The translations under genes and the position numbers were made by a program. Positions 16,071 to 24,491 of a stretch of DNA of 64,000 nucleotides are shown here, in pieces (positions within the stretch are counted from its first letter, which is position 1; the number at the start of each line of letters is the position of its first letter). This stretch comes from Streptomyces kronopolitis (GTDB taxonomy: Bacteria > Actinomycetota > Actinomycetes > Streptomycetales > Streptomycetaceae): NCBI RefSeq assembly GCF_014646275.1, contig NZ_BMND01000002.1, positions 434,001-498,000 of the forward strand, given 5' to 3'. The notes under the pieces are model-generated. The model did not search any database, was not told where the DNA came from, and saw nothing but the letters and a program-made list of their open reading frames with translations.

Positions 16071-17237
16071 GTGCCCGATACGGCATATGTGCGCGCCAAG
16101 CCCCATCTGAACATCGGCACCCTGGGTCATTCCGAACACGGCAAGACCACGTTGACCGCGGCCCTCACCAAGGTGCTGAGCGACCGGGGGAGCGGCCCCC
16201 TCGTGCCGTTCGGCCGGATCGACCGGAGGCCCGAGGAGACGCCCCGCGGTCGCACCGTCACCGGCTCGTACGTCGAGTACGAGACCGACACCCGGCACGT
16301 CGCCCATGCCGACCTGCCCGGTCACGCCGACTTCGGCACCAACATGATCACCGGCCTGGCGCAGCTCGACGGGGCGATCCTGGCCGTCTCCGCGCTCGAC
16401 GGGATCATGCCGCGGACCGCCGAACATGTGCTGCTCGCCCGGGGGATGGGCGTCCGGTACCTCGTCGTGGCCCTGACCAAGGCCGACGCCGGCGACCCCG
16501 AGTTCACCGGTTCCGTGGACCGGGAGGTGCGCCAGTTGTTGAGCGCGCACGGCTACGACGGGGCGCATGTGCCCGTCGTACGGGTCTCGGGGCTGCGTGC
16601 CCTGGCGGGTGACCCGCGCTGGACGGCGACGATCGACGCGCTGCTGGACGCCGTGGACGTGGGTGTCCCGGTGCCCGAGCGGCATCCGGCCGCCCCGTTC
16701 CTGCTGCCGGTGCAGCACGTCTTCACCGGGCGCGGCACGGTCGTCACCGGAACCGTCGAGCGCGGCACGGTGCGGATCGGCGACCGGCTGGCGGTGACCG
16801 GTGCGGGGGCCGAGGCGACCGTCGCCGGGCTGGAGACGTTCGGCAAGCGCATGGCGTCGGCCGAGGCCGGGGACCACGTCGGACTGCTGCTGCGCGGACT
16901 CCACCGCGACCGGGTGCGCCGCGGGCAGGCCATCGCGGCGCCCGGCAGCCTCACCCCGCGCCGCCGTTTCACCGCCGTCCTTCAGGTGCTCGCCACCGAG
17001 GAGGGCGGCCGCCGGACGCCGCTGTCCACCGGCTACCGGCCGCAGTTCCACCTGCGCACCGCGGCCGTCACCGGCCGCCTCGACCTCGGCGGGCGGAACC
17101 TCGCCCACCCCGGCGAGACGGTGACGGTGCAGGTCGCACTGGACCGCCCGGTGCTGCTGGAGACGGGCCTGGGCTTCGTCGTCCGGGAGGGCGGCCGGAC
17201 CGTCGGAGTGGGCACGGTGCGCACCGTCGGGGAGTGA
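16071..17237 (+). CDS. tuf3: Divergent elongation factor Tu (EF-Tu3 type)
   Basis: 388 residues, full EF-Tu length with G, beta-barrel 2 and barrel 3 domains. The nucleotide motifs are altered from canonical EF-Tu: GHSEHGKTTL (19-28; GHIDHGKTTL normally), DLPGHADF (DCPGHADY normally) and TKAD (NKxD normally); the switch I region reads GRTVTGSYVEYET. These are the kind of changes seen in Streptomyces Tuf3, an alternative EF-Tu reported to be expressed in stringent conditions. A GTG start fits the family N-terminus, with GAGG 10-12 bases upstream. No str operon genes are nearby, confirming it is not the main tuf. Confidence 0.88.
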   Translation: MPDTAYVRAKPHLNIGTLGHSEHGKTTLTAALTKVLSDRGSGPLVPFGRIDRRPEETPRGRTVTGSYVEYETDTRHVAHADLPGHADFGTNMITGLAQLDGAILAVSALDGIMPRTAEHVLLARGMGVRYLVVALTKADAGDPEFTGSVDREVRQLLSAHGYDGAHVPVVRVSGLRALAGDPRWTATIDALLDAVDVGVPVPERHPAAPFLLPVQHVFTGRGTVVTGTVERGTVRIGDRLAVTGAGAEATVAGLETFGKRMASAEAGDHVGLLLRGLHRDRVRRGQAIAAPGSLTPRRRFTAVLQVLATEEGGRRTPLSTGYRPQFHLRTAAVTGRLDLGGRNLAHPGETVTVQVALDRPVLLETGLGFVVREGGRTVGVGTVRTVGE

Positions 17238-17374
17238 GGCGGCGCAGGTCAGTGGCGGTGTCCGGCCCGGTCGCCGAGGCGGGGCGCGGCCGCCGGTGTC
17301 CCGGGAGCACGCGGGGTGCGACACTGCTCGCCCGGAGGAACGGCCGCGCACACACGGATGATCGAGGTGACCTG

Positions 17375-18217
17375 ATGGCGGGTACGGCGCTGGTCCTGGG
17401 CGGCGGAGGGCTCACCGGCATCGGCTGGGAGATCGGTGTGCTGGCCGGTCTGGCCGAGGCGGGCGTCGGTCTGGCCGACGCCGATGTCGTCATCGGCACC
17501 TCCGCGGGATCGATCGTCGGCGCGCATCTCACCTCCCGGCAGCTCCCCCTGGACGAGATCTACGAGCGCCAGCTCGCCGTGCCCGAGTCCCGCGCGACGG
17601 AGCGGATGGGCCCGGCCGCGCTCGCCCGGTTCGCGACCATCGCACTGCGCTCGCGGGACACCGTGTCCTTCGGCGTGCGGATGGGGAAGCTGGCCCTGGC
17701 GGCCCGCACCGTTCCCGAAGAGACCCAGCGCACGGTCATCGCCCGGACCCTGGAGCTGGCCGACTGGCCGGCCCGCCGGCTGGTGATCACGGCGGTGAAC
17801 GCGGCCACGGGGGAGCGGACCGCCTTCGACGACACCAGCGGGGTGCGGCTGCTCGACGCGGTCGGCGCGAGCTGCGCGGTCCCCGGTGTCTATCCGCCGG
17901 TCACCATCGACGGCACCCGCTGGATCGACGGCGGGGTGCACTCCAGCGCCAACGCGGATCTGGCCGCCGGCTGCGACCGGGTGGTGATCGTCGCGCCGAT
18001 GGCCGCCTCCGGCGGGCCGATCGCCGGCCCCCGGGCACAGGGCACCCAACTGGCGCGCCAGGGTGCGCAGGTGTGCGTGATCACCCCGGACCGCGCGGCC
18101 CGGTCGGCGTTCGGCCGCAATGTGCTGGACCCCGCCCAGCGTGCGGACGCGGCCCGCGCCGGACGCCGGCAGGCCGCGTCCCACCTGGCGGAGATCCGGC
18201 AGGTCTGGCCGAACTGA
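17375..18217 (+). CDS. Patatin-like phospholipase
   Basis: 280 residues. The oxyanion loop GGGGLTGIGW (residues 9-18), the nucleophile motif GTSAGS and the DGG motif in WIDGGVHSS form the Ser-Asp dyad of patatin lipid acyl hydrolases. There is no signal peptide, so it acts in the cytoplasm or at the inner membrane face. The ATG at 17375 has GAGGTGA upstream. It follows the EF-Tu3 gene by 137 bases and precedes a short 9-bp repeat. The C-terminal third (ITPDRAARSAFGRNVLDPAQRADAARAG) is typical of actinobacterial members. Confidence 0.9.
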   Translation: MAGTALVLGGGGLTGIGWEIGVLAGLAEAGVGLADADVVIGTSAGSIVGAHLTSRQLPLDEIYERQLAVPESRATERMGPAALARFATIALRSRDTVSFGVRMGKLALAARTVPEETQRTVIARTLELADWPARRLVITAVNAATGERTAFDDTSGVRLLDAVGASCAVPGVYPPVTIDGTRWIDGGVHSSANADLAAGCDRVVIVAPMAASGGPIAGPRAQGTQLARQGAQVCVITPDRAARSAFGRNVLDPAQRADAARAGRRQAASHLAEIRQVWPN

Positions 18218-18256
18218 CCGGACTGGCCGGACTGGCCGGACTGGCCGGACTGAACC
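18212..18256 (+). repeat. 9-bp tandem repeat after the patatin gene
   Basis: Three perfect copies of GACTGGCCG (18221-18247) flanked by two degenerate ones (18212-18220 and 18248-18256), overlapping the patatin stop codon. Probably slippage-generated; no function visible. Confidence 0.7.
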
Positions 18257-18347
18257 GCCCGCCCCGGGGCCGGCGGCCGGGCGGCGCGGCCCGCACCGGG
18301 CCAAGGGCCGTGATCCGCACCGGCGCCGGCGACCCGGCCCGGACCGG

Positions 18348-18353
18348 CACAAT
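18348..18353 (+). promoter_or_regulatory. -10 element for a probable leaderless transcript
   Basis: CACAAT followed after six bases by the GTG at 18360, with no ribosome-binding site between. A leaderless start is inferred. Confidence 0.35.
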
Positions 18354-18359
18354 GGGACG

Positions 18360-19214
18360 GTGGACCCAGCACCTGAGCCGATACCCGTCACCCGGACCGT
18401 GGACTGCGGCACCGCCAAGCTGCTGCCCGATGTCGACCGGCCCCGGGCCTGGCTGCTCACGGTCGACGGGGCGCCCCAGTCGTACGTGGACCTCGACGCG
18501 CCGCTGCACCTGGAATTCGAGTATGTGCGCCGGCTGGCCTTCGTCCTGGACGAGATGGCCGCTCCGGGGGAGCCGCTGGACGCGCTGCACCTCGGTGGCG
18601 GGGCGCTGACCCTGCCCCGCTATCTGGCGGCCACCCGGCCGCACTCCCGGCAGGACGTCATCGAGGCCGATCGCGCCCTGCTCGCCCTGGTGGCGGAGCA
18701 TCTGCCGCTGCCCGCCGACCGCGGTGTCACGCTGCACGCCCAGGACGCCCGCACGGCGCTGGAGGCGGCGCCGGAGCACAGCGCCGATGTGATCGTGGCG
18801 GATGTCTTCGGCGGCTCGCGGGTGCCGGCGCAGCTCACCTCGGTCGAGTACGCACGGGCCGCCGCCCGGGTGCTGCGGGAGGACGGCTGCTATGCCGCGA
18901 ACCTCGCGGACAGCGCGCCGTTCGGCTTCCTGCGCGGCCAACTCGCCAACTTCGCCACGGTCTTCGAGCACCTGGCGCTGATCGCGGAGCCCTCGGTGCT
19001 GCGCGGCCGCCGCTTCGGCAACGCCGTGCTGCTCGCCTCGCGCGCGCCGCTCCCGCTCGCGGCGCTGGCCCGGCGGGCGGCCGGCGACGCGTTCCCGGCC
19101 CGGGTGGAGCACGGTGCGCGCCTGCGGCGGCTGATCGCGGACGCGGCACCCGTACGCGACGCCGAGGCGGTGGCCTCGCCGGTGCCCCCGGACGGTGCGT
19201 TCAGCGTCGGCTGA
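18360..19214 (+). CDS. Spermidine-synthase-like methyltransferase-fold protein
   Basis: 284 residues. The Rossmann motif LHLGGGALTLPRYLA, the acidic residue at the end of the next strand (QDVIEAD) and VIVADVFGG match polyamine-synthase-fold proteins. The classical spermidine-synthase gate residues are not clear, and the long stand-alone form is common in actinobacteria with unknown substrate. The GTG at 18360 is chosen because it follows a -10-like CACAAT by six bases and gives a conserved-looking start; earlier in-frame codons run through the repeat region. Convergent with an MFS gene 24 bases away. Confidence 0.72.
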   Translation: MDPAPEPIPVTRTVDCGTAKLLPDVDRPRAWLLTVDGAPQSYVDLDAPLHLEFEYVRRLAFVLDEMAAPGEPLDALHLGGGALTLPRYLAATRPHSRQDVIEADRALLALVAEHLPLPADRGVTLHAQDARTALEAAPEHSADVIVADVFGGSRVPAQLTSVEYARAAARVLREDGCYAANLADSAPFGFLRGQLANFATVFEHLALIAEPSVLRGRRFGNAVLLASRAPLPLAALARRAAGDAFPARVEHGARLRRLIADAAPVRDAEAVASPVPPDGAFSVG

Positions 19215-19238
19215 GCACGGACCCGTCGCGGCCGCGGC

Positions 19239-20654
19239 TCACGGCGTCCCCGACGCCTGCGGCTCCGGAGCACCGGCCGCCGGGGAGTCCGCCGATCCGG
19301 CCGTCGGCTCCGGCTCCGTGCGCCGGGTCAGCCGCCGTACACCGGGAACGCACAGCACCGCCGCCGTCAGCAGCACGATCAGCGCCGAACAGCCCCACAG
19401 CGCGGCCCTGGTGCCGATGAGGTCCTGCACGGGGCCGGCCAGCGCGGTGGCCGCCGGGACCACGGCCAGCGAGCCCAGCCAGTCGTAGGACGAGACCCGG
19501 GAGAACTTGTCCTCGGGGATCTCCTGGTGCAGTGCCACCATCCACGTCACCGCGAAGACCTCGATCGCGACGCCGGTACCGAACATGATCACGGCGAGCC
19601 CGGCCGTGGGGAGCGGCACGGCGAGCGCGGCGGACGGGAGGGCGAGCGGGAACACGCACAGCGCACCGGTCAGCAGGAGGCGGCGCGGCCGCAGGCGGGT
19701 CATCAGCAGGGCGCCGCCCGCGGTCCCCGCGCCGAAGGCGGCCAGCGCCAGCCCCCATGGGCCGGGGCCGCCCAGATACCGTGCGGCGATCACCGGCCCG
19801 TAGACCGCCTCGGCGGCCGCGACCATGGCGTTGACGAGGGAGAACTGCAGGATCACCGCCCACAGCCAGGACCGCGAGACGACCTCCCGCCAGCCCTCCC
19901 GCAGGTCGTGCAGCATCCCGCCGCCGGCCGCCCGCCGGGGAACTCCGCTGACGTCGAGGAACGCACGCAGCGCCGCCGCGAGTGCGAACGCCGCGGAGTC
20001 GATGGCCAGCACCCAGCCCGGGCCGACGGCGGCGACCAGGGCCCCGCCGAGCGCGGCCCCGCCGATGTTCGCGCCGTTCATGCCCATCCGGTACACCGCG
20101 AAGGCGCGGCCGGAGTGCTCACCGGAGACCCCGGCGAGCACCATGCCCTCGGAGGCCGGCGCGAAGAACGCCTGCCCGGTACCGCCGAGGGCGGCCAGCA
20201 GCGCCATCTGCCACAGCCGCGGCTCCCCGGTCAGCACGAGCAGCGCGAACAGGCCCTGGGAGACGCAGTTGAGGGTGTTCGCGGCGACCATCACACGGTG
20301 CCGGGGGAGCCGGTCGGCGACCGCGCCGCCGATCAGCAGGAAGAGGAGCAGCGGGACGGTGCGGGCGGCCGCGACCAGGCCGACCTCGGTGGCGGTGCCA
20401 CCGGCGGCGAGCACCGCGAAGGCGGTCGCGATCAGCGCACCGGAGCTGCCGAGGCTGGTGATCACCGTGGCGCCGGTGAGCAGCAGATAGTTGCGTCCGG
20501 CCCAGGCGGGACGGGCTCTCACCACGGCAGCGAGCCCGGGCCGGTGGCGGAGGGACGGCGGCACGGGGAACCCGGCGCACCGTGCACCTCGTGCGCCGGG
20601 TGGCTCACCCGAGCGTCTGCGCTGTGTTGTTGACCTGGCCGCACGGGCGTCCAC
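19239..20654 (-). CDS. MFS efflux transporter
   Basis: 471 residues with 12 predicted helices. Motif A-like GGAVADRLPRHRVMV follows helix 2, and AFFAPASEGMVLAGV is typical of the DHA3/enterobactin-exporter-like MFS_3 group, which exports drugs or siderophores. The GTG at 20654 is the longest start; the first 45 residues are Arg/Pro-rich and unlike family members, so a start around the VRARPAW segment is also possible. It is divergent from a thioesterase gene with a palindrome between them. Confidence 0.82.
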   Translation of the reverse strand: MDARAARSTTQRRRSGEPPGARGARCAGFPVPPSLRHRPGLAAVVRARPAWAGRNYLLLTGATVITSLGSSGALIATAFAVLAAGGTATEVGLVAAARTVPLLLFLLIGGAVADRLPRHRVMVAANTLNCVSQGLFALLVLTGEPRLWQMALLAALGGTGQAFFAPASEGMVLAGVSGEHSGRAFAVYRMGMNGANIGGAALGGALVAAVGPGWVLAIDSAAFALAAALRAFLDVSGVPRRAAGGGMLHDLREGWREVVSRSWLWAVILQFSLVNAMVAAAEAVYGPVIAARYLGGPGPWGLALAAFGAGTAGGALLMTRLRPRRLLLTGALCVFPLALPSAALAVPLPTAGLAVIMFGTGVAIEVFAVTWMVALHQEIPEDKFSRVSSYDWLGSLAVVPAATALAGPVQDLIGTRAALWGCSALIVLLTAAVLCVPGVRRLTRRTEPEPTAGSADSPAAGAPEPQASGTP

Positions 20655-20733
20655 GATAGGCGGCGCGGGCAGCGGCGCGCACCGGGATCGGCGCGGGGCG
20701 GAACACCCGGACCCCGCCGCCCTTCCCAGCTAA

Positions 20734-20751
20734 GCTACCGCTAGGTAACAT
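20734..20751. promoter_or_regulatory. Palindrome overlapping a -10 hexamer, upstream of the thioesterase
   Basis: GCTACC-GCTA-GGTAAC (20734-20749) is a one-mismatch 6-4-6 inverted repeat. Its right arm runs into TAACAT (20746-20751), a -10-like hexamer six bases before the ATG at 20758. An operator overlapping a leaderless promoter is the simplest reading; it could also serve the divergent MFS gene. Confidence 0.45.
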
Positions 20752-20757
20752 GACCTC

Positions 20758-21213
20758 ATGTCCTCCGAGACCCTGCCGTCGATCGGCGAAATGATGGCGG
20801 CCTCCGTGCCGATGGTCCGCACCCTGAACCTCGAGTTCACCGAGACCACCGCCGAGCGCGCCGTGGTCCGCATGCCCGACCAGTCCGACTTCCACAATCA
20901 CGTCGGCGGCCCGCACGCCGGCGCGATGTTCACCCTCGCCGAGTCCGCGAGCGGGGCGATCGTGATGACCGCCTTCGGCGACCAGCTCGGCCGCGCGGTG
21001 CCGCTGGCGGTGCGCGCCGAGATCGGCTACAAGAAGCTCGCCATGGGGGCGGTCGCCGCCACCGCGGAGCTGGGCCGGCCGGTGGCCGAGGTGGTCGCCG
21101 AGCTCGACGCCGGCGAGCGCCCGGAATTCCCGGTGAACGTCTCCCTCACCCGCGAGGACGGCGCGGTGACCGGCGAGATGACCATCGTGTGGACCCTGCG
21201 CCCCAACAAGTGA
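20758..21213 (+). CDS. PaaI/DUF4442-type hotdog thioesterase
   Basis: 151 residues. The hotdog signature NHVGGPHAGAMFTLAESASG (residues about 45-64) and RAEIGYKKLAMGAVAATAEL fit DUF4442/PaaI thioesterases, which hydrolyse acyl-CoA or phenylacetyl-CoA thioesters in the cytoplasm. A leaderless start is suggested by TAACAT six bases before the ATG. It ends 45 bases before a strong hairpin, so it is transcribed alone. Confidence 0.85.
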   Translation: MSSETLPSIGEMMAASVPMVRTLNLEFTETTAERAVVRMPDQSDFHNHVGGPHAGAMFTLAESASGAIVMTAFGDQLGRAVPLAVRAEIGYKKLAMGAVAATAELGRPVAEVVAELDAGERPEFPVNVSLTREDGAVTGEMTIVWTLRPNK

Positions 21214-21257
21214 GCCGCTTCACCGGGTGAATCGCTTCACAGCCGAGTTCTCCCACC

Positions 21258-21285
21258 GGCCCGCTGCGCCACCGCGCGGCGGGCC
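21258..21285 (+). terminator. Hairpin terminator after the thioesterase
   Basis: GGCCCGCTGCGC (21258-21269), loop CACC, GCGCGGCGGGCC (21274-21285): a 12-bp stem with one G-T wobble. Confidence 0.65.
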
Positions 21286-21477
21286 GTCGCCGTCCCGGGA
21301 GGGCCCCGTCGGCCGCGGCGGCGGAGGTCGCCCACCGCGGGACGAATCGGCTCATGGGCGACCCGATCGAGTACGCTTCCCGGGCGCGCCCAGGCGTGCC
21401 AAGGGGATCGAGCGGCCGCGGTGCCAGGGGCATCGGGCCCGGCCCACGGGGGCCCTACTTCAGCGGAGGAACCGGTT

Positions 21478-22128
21478 TTGCACATCCAGGAGTGGCTCGA
21501 GACGGTACCGGCCGTGAGCGTCTACCTCCTGGTGGGGGTGGTCATCGGACTGGAGAGCCTCGGCATTCCGCTGCCCGGTGAGATCGTCCTCGTCAGCGCG
21601 GCGATCCTCGCCGCGACCCAGGACCACATCAACCCGTACGTGCTCGGCGCCTGCGCGTCGATCGGCGCGATCCTCGGGGACTCCGTCGGCTATCTGATCG
21701 GACGCAAGGGCGGCCAGCCGCTGCTGCACTGGGCCGGTCGGAGGTTCCCCAGGCACTTCGGTCCCGACCATGTCGCCATGGCCGAGGCGCAGTTCGACAA
21801 GTGGGGGATGTGGGCGGTCTTCTTCGGCCGCTTCATCGCGCTGCTGCGCATCTTCGCCGGCCCGCTCGCCGGCGTGCTGCGGATGCCGTACTGGAAGTTC
21901 CTGATCGCCAACGTCCTCGGCGGCATCATCTGGGCGGGCGGGACGACCGCGCTCATCTACAGCGTGGGCATCGTCGCCGAGCCCTGGCTCAAGCGCTTCT
22001 CGTCGTGGGGCTTGGGTGCCGCGGTGCTGTTCGGCATCGGCTCGTTCCTCCTGATGAAGCACCGCGCGAAGAAGGCGGCCGCCGCCCGCGCGGCGAAGGA
22101 AGCCAAGGTCGCCGCGACGGTCGACTGA
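21478..22128 (+). CDS. DedA-family membrane protein
   Basis: 216 residues. ESLGIPLPGEIVLVSAAILAA, GDSVGYLIGRKGG and FFGRFIALLRIFAGPLAGVLRMPYWKF are DedA signatures (conserved acidic residues and the FxGRFxxxxR motif), of the kind linked to membrane lipid transport and proton-motive force. A TTG start is chosen because GGAGGA (21465-21470) is seven bases upstream; the in-frame GTG at 21421 has no such site. The basic C-terminal tail KHRAKKAAAARAAKEAK is cytoplasmic. Confidence 0.88.
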   Translation: MHIQEWLETVPAVSVYLLVGVVIGLESLGIPLPGEIVLVSAAILAATQDHINPYVLGACASIGAILGDSVGYLIGRKGGQPLLHWAGRRFPRHFGPDHVAMAEAQFDKWGMWAVFFGRFIALLRIFAGPLAGVLRMPYWKFLIANVLGGIIWAGGTTALIYSVGIVAEPWLKRFSSWGLGAAVLFGIGSFLLMKHRAKKAAAARAAKEAKVAATVD

Positions 22129-22204
22129 CCGGTGCGCCGGGCCGGAGCGACTCCGCTGCCCGCCCGGCCGCCCGACCGATCCTCCACGGCGCCGCCTCGG
22201 CGGC

Positions 22205-22414
22205 TCAGGGCATCAGCCACACGTCCGGCCCGCCGTCGCGCCATTCGAAGACGCCGGTGTCGTCCCAGACGAACCGCGCGGTACCGAAACCGGCCCGGCG
22301 CAGTATGGCGGCCACATCGCCGGGGCGCAGTGCCCGCCCCAGATCCTGTCCGTAGAGCGTCACACGGCGACCGCCCGTACAGGGCGGATGCACGATCACG
22401 GGGGCACGCTTCAT
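22205..22414 (-). CDS. Small conserved actinobacterial protein
   Basis: 69 residues: MKRAPVIVHPP, then RRVTLYGQDLGRALRPGDVAAILRRAG and VFEWRDGGPDVWLMP. No membrane or cysteine motifs. I recognise the pattern from small Streptomyces proteins but know no function. High GC3 supports coding. The C-terminal GGPDVW resembles a conserved end motif. Convergent with dedA. No clear ribosome-binding site is seen upstream of ATG 22414. Confidence 0.6.
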   Translation of the reverse strand: MKRAPVIVHPPCTGGRRVTLYGQDLGRALRPGDVAAILRRAGFGTARFVWDDTGVFEWRDGGPDVWLMP

Positions 22415-22468
22415 GCCCTCAGCATGCGACCGGCCCGGCGCACCCGCATCCCGGACGTGACCGGTGTG

Positions 22469-22708
22469 TCACAGGGAGTGACCCCATTCGTGGCGCCGTA
22501 CGTCGGCGCAGATCAGGGCCGCACCGGCCGCCGTGAGGCGAAGGACCGGGACCGGACGCCGGAGCCGCGGGTGCCTTCCCGGCCGGGTGCCATCGAGCAG
22601 TACGGACGGCCGCTCGTGCTCCGCTGCCCGCGCGCCACCGCCCGTGTTCCACGGCCCGTCCCGCCATTCCGGGCAGCGGGTGGCCCGGCGAGCGGCCCAG
22701 GCGGTCAT
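22469..22708 (-). CDS. Possible small protein, unknown
   Basis: 79 codons with roughly 84% G or C at third positions. Basic, with RRATRCPEWRDGPWN near the start and RRHEWGHSL at the end; a hydrophobic LTAAGAALICADV sits near the C-terminus. No family recognised. A G-run lies before the ATG at 22708. It would be co-directional with the small gene 22205-22414, with a 54-base gap. A coding ORF is plausible but unproven. Confidence 0.3.
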   Translation of the reverse strand: MTAWAARRATRCPEWRDGPWNTGGGARAAEHERPSVLLDGTRPGRHPRLRRPVPVLRLTAAGAALICADVRRHEWGHSL

Positions 22709-23009
22709 CGGTCATCCCCCCGCGGCACAACCCCGCACCCTCGCGGAACGGGAATCCGCCGGGTCAGAACCGACCGTCCGGTGAACGAGCAAACAAGCCG
22801 CAGGTCTATCGAACGGGGGAAATCCCGGTCGGCCCAATTGACGTGCCGGAGCGCCCTTTTGTGGCCGGAAAACCGCGGAGCGCCAGCTCACGCGGCCGGG
22901 GGCGGTGCCGGGCGGGCTCCGGGCGATCTCTGGGTGGTGTCTTCGGACCGGCGCCGTGATGGCAGCGTGGTGTCCGCGGCCGGACCGAGCATCCAAGGAG
23001 AGCGTCCCG
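22709..23009. other. Gap upstream of the lipoprotein esterase
   Basis: About 300 bases without a gene I can support. It contains TTGACG at 22838-22843 but no matching -10 hexamer at 16-19 bases, and AAGGAG just before the next start. No palindrome or repeat stands out. Confidence 0.35.
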
Positions 23010-24005
23010 ATGAAGTGCCTGCGTGTCCGAGCTGCGGTGAGCGTGCTGGCTCTGGTGCTGCTGGCCGGCTGCGGTACCGGCCGTGATGCCGTCGACGCCT
23101 CCGGTGTGCCGCGGTTGCGGGCCCGTCCCGCGGACGCCAACAACGGCCGGCCGCGGATGGTGCCGCCGCGCGGACCGCGCTCCTCCTTCACCCCGTTCCG
23201 GACGACCGGCGACGACGGCACCCAGGTCGTACGGACGACCTGGCACGGCCGTAAGTCCGGCTTCACCGGCGACATCTGGACCTGGCTGCCGCCCGAGTAC
23301 CACCGCCCCCGGTACGCCCGGAGCGCCTTCCCGGTGCTGATCGCGCTGCCCGGCGCCTACGGCTATCCGTTCAACTACTGGGCGGGGGAGCCCTTTTCGC
23401 TGGAGGAGCGGCTCGCGGAGTGGTCCCGGCAGGGCAAGACGCTGCCGTTCATCCTGGTGATGCCGGTGCTCAACCCCGGCAAGAGGTATTACGACGGCAG
23501 CGACATCCCGGGGCAGCCGAAGATGGGCAGCTGGCTCACCGAGGACGTGCCGGACTTCGCGCGGGCCAATTTCCGCACTTACGACAGCCGGGACGGCTGG
23601 GCCTTCATGGGGTCCTCGTCCGGTGGCTTCGCCGCCCTGAAGGCCGTCCTCAAGGAGCCGCAGCAGTTCAAGGCGGCGATCGTCAACGGCCCTGACACGG
23701 CGCCGGATTCACCGCTGTGGCAGGGGCACCCGGCGGAGATGCGGGCCAACGACCCGCGTCACCTCGCACGGGAGCTGGACCGGCGCAAGGGCCCGGAGGT
23801 CTATCTGGCGTTCGAGCTCGGCAGCCGGGAGGTCGCGGTGCCCGATGTGAAGCGCTTCATCGCCGACTACACCGGCGGACCGATCCACTCCACGCTCTTC
23901 GACATACCGAACGGTGTGCACAGCGGCCACACCTACATCCAGCGGATGCCCGAGTCGCTGCACTGGATCAGCGAACAGATGCAGGGACCGGTGCCGTCCC
24001 CCTGA
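23010..24005 (+). CDS. Lipoprotein esterase of the antigen-85/EstA type
   Basis: 331 residues. A short lipoprotein signal ends in LLAGC with Cys21 as the lipid anchor. The alpha/beta-hydrolase part has GSSSGG with nucleophile Ser203, FPVLIALPGAYGYPFNYW before it, and VHSGHTY with the probable catalytic histidine; this pattern matches esterase-D/mycolyltransferase-like proteins (Pfam Esterase). Anchored outside the membrane, it would cleave an ester or peptide-like substrate. AAGGAG (22995-23000) lies nine bases before ATG 23010. Confidence 0.88.
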   Translation: MKCLRVRAAVSVLALVLLAGCGTGRDAVDASGVPRLRARPADANNGRPRMVPPRGPRSSFTPFRTTGDDGTQVVRTTWHGRKSGFTGDIWTWLPPEYHRPRYARSAFPVLIALPGAYGYPFNYWAGEPFSLEERLAEWSRQGKTLPFILVMPVLNPGKRYYDGSDIPGQPKMGSWLTEDVPDFARANFRTYDSRDGWAFMGSSSGGFAALKAVLKEPQQFKAAIVNGPDTAPDSPLWQGHPAEMRANDPRHLARELDRRKGPEVYLAFELGSREVAVPDVKRFIADYTGGPIHSTLFDIPNGVHSGHTYIQRMPESLHWISEQMQGPVPSP

Positions 24006-24134
24006 CGCAGCGTCGCCTGGGTGGCGGCACCACGGCGGGCTCGTGTTGCCGACGCCGGGCATCCGGCAAGAATTGTCCGTGATCCGGCCGCGCCGCGGCC
24101 CGGGGAACGGCGGATACCCGCGGGAAGGAGAGTC

Positions 24135-24491
24135 GTGCGCACACTGCGAGCTGTCGGTCTGACGCTGGTCGGTACGGCTCTGCTGGCGGGAAGCCTCACG
24201 GCCGGCAGCCAATGGCTGCGGGACCGGAACGCCACCAGCGCGGTGCACCGGACGACCGACACCGTCCCGCGCCGCGAGGTCGCGCGGTCGATCTCGGACC
24301 ATCTGTCGTTGCCGGTGATCCCCAGGGGACCGCGATCGGTCGACTGCACGCACGACCTGCGCGCCGTCAAGGGCGCCCGGACCCGGTGCACGGCCCACTA
24401 CCTGCGGGGCACCGACCGCGACATGACCGTGCGCGTCGTCCGGGTCCGCGATGGCGAGATCACGTACGTGCACGACGCCCCGCATCGCTGA
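24135..24491 (+). CDS. DUF4333-like exported small protein
   Basis: 118 residues. The N-terminus has a signal anchor (VGLTLVGTALLAGSLTAGS). The C-terminal part contains VDCTHDLRAVKGARTRCTAHYL and TVRVVRVRDGEITYV, the two-cysteine DUF4333 fold seen in actinobacterial cell-envelope proteins. GTG 24135 has AAGGAG (24125-24130) four bases upstream. It follows the lipoprotein esterase by 129 bases and may be cotranscribed. Function unknown. Confidence 0.65.
   Translation: MRTLRAVGLTLVGTALLAGSLTAGSQWLRDRNATSAVHRTTDTVPRREVARSISDHLSLPVIPRGPRSVDCTHDLRAVKGARTRCTAHYLRGTDRDMTVRVVRVRDGEITYVHDAPHR

Noticed and set aside
18221..18247. CRISPR-like short repeat
   Set aside because: Units are 9 bases with no spacers; a simple slippage repeat. 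No CRISPR array or cas gene is present.
22838..22843. TTGACG as promoter of the lipoprotein esterase
   Set aside because: No -10 hexamer at acceptable spacing; kept only as a note in the gap entry.
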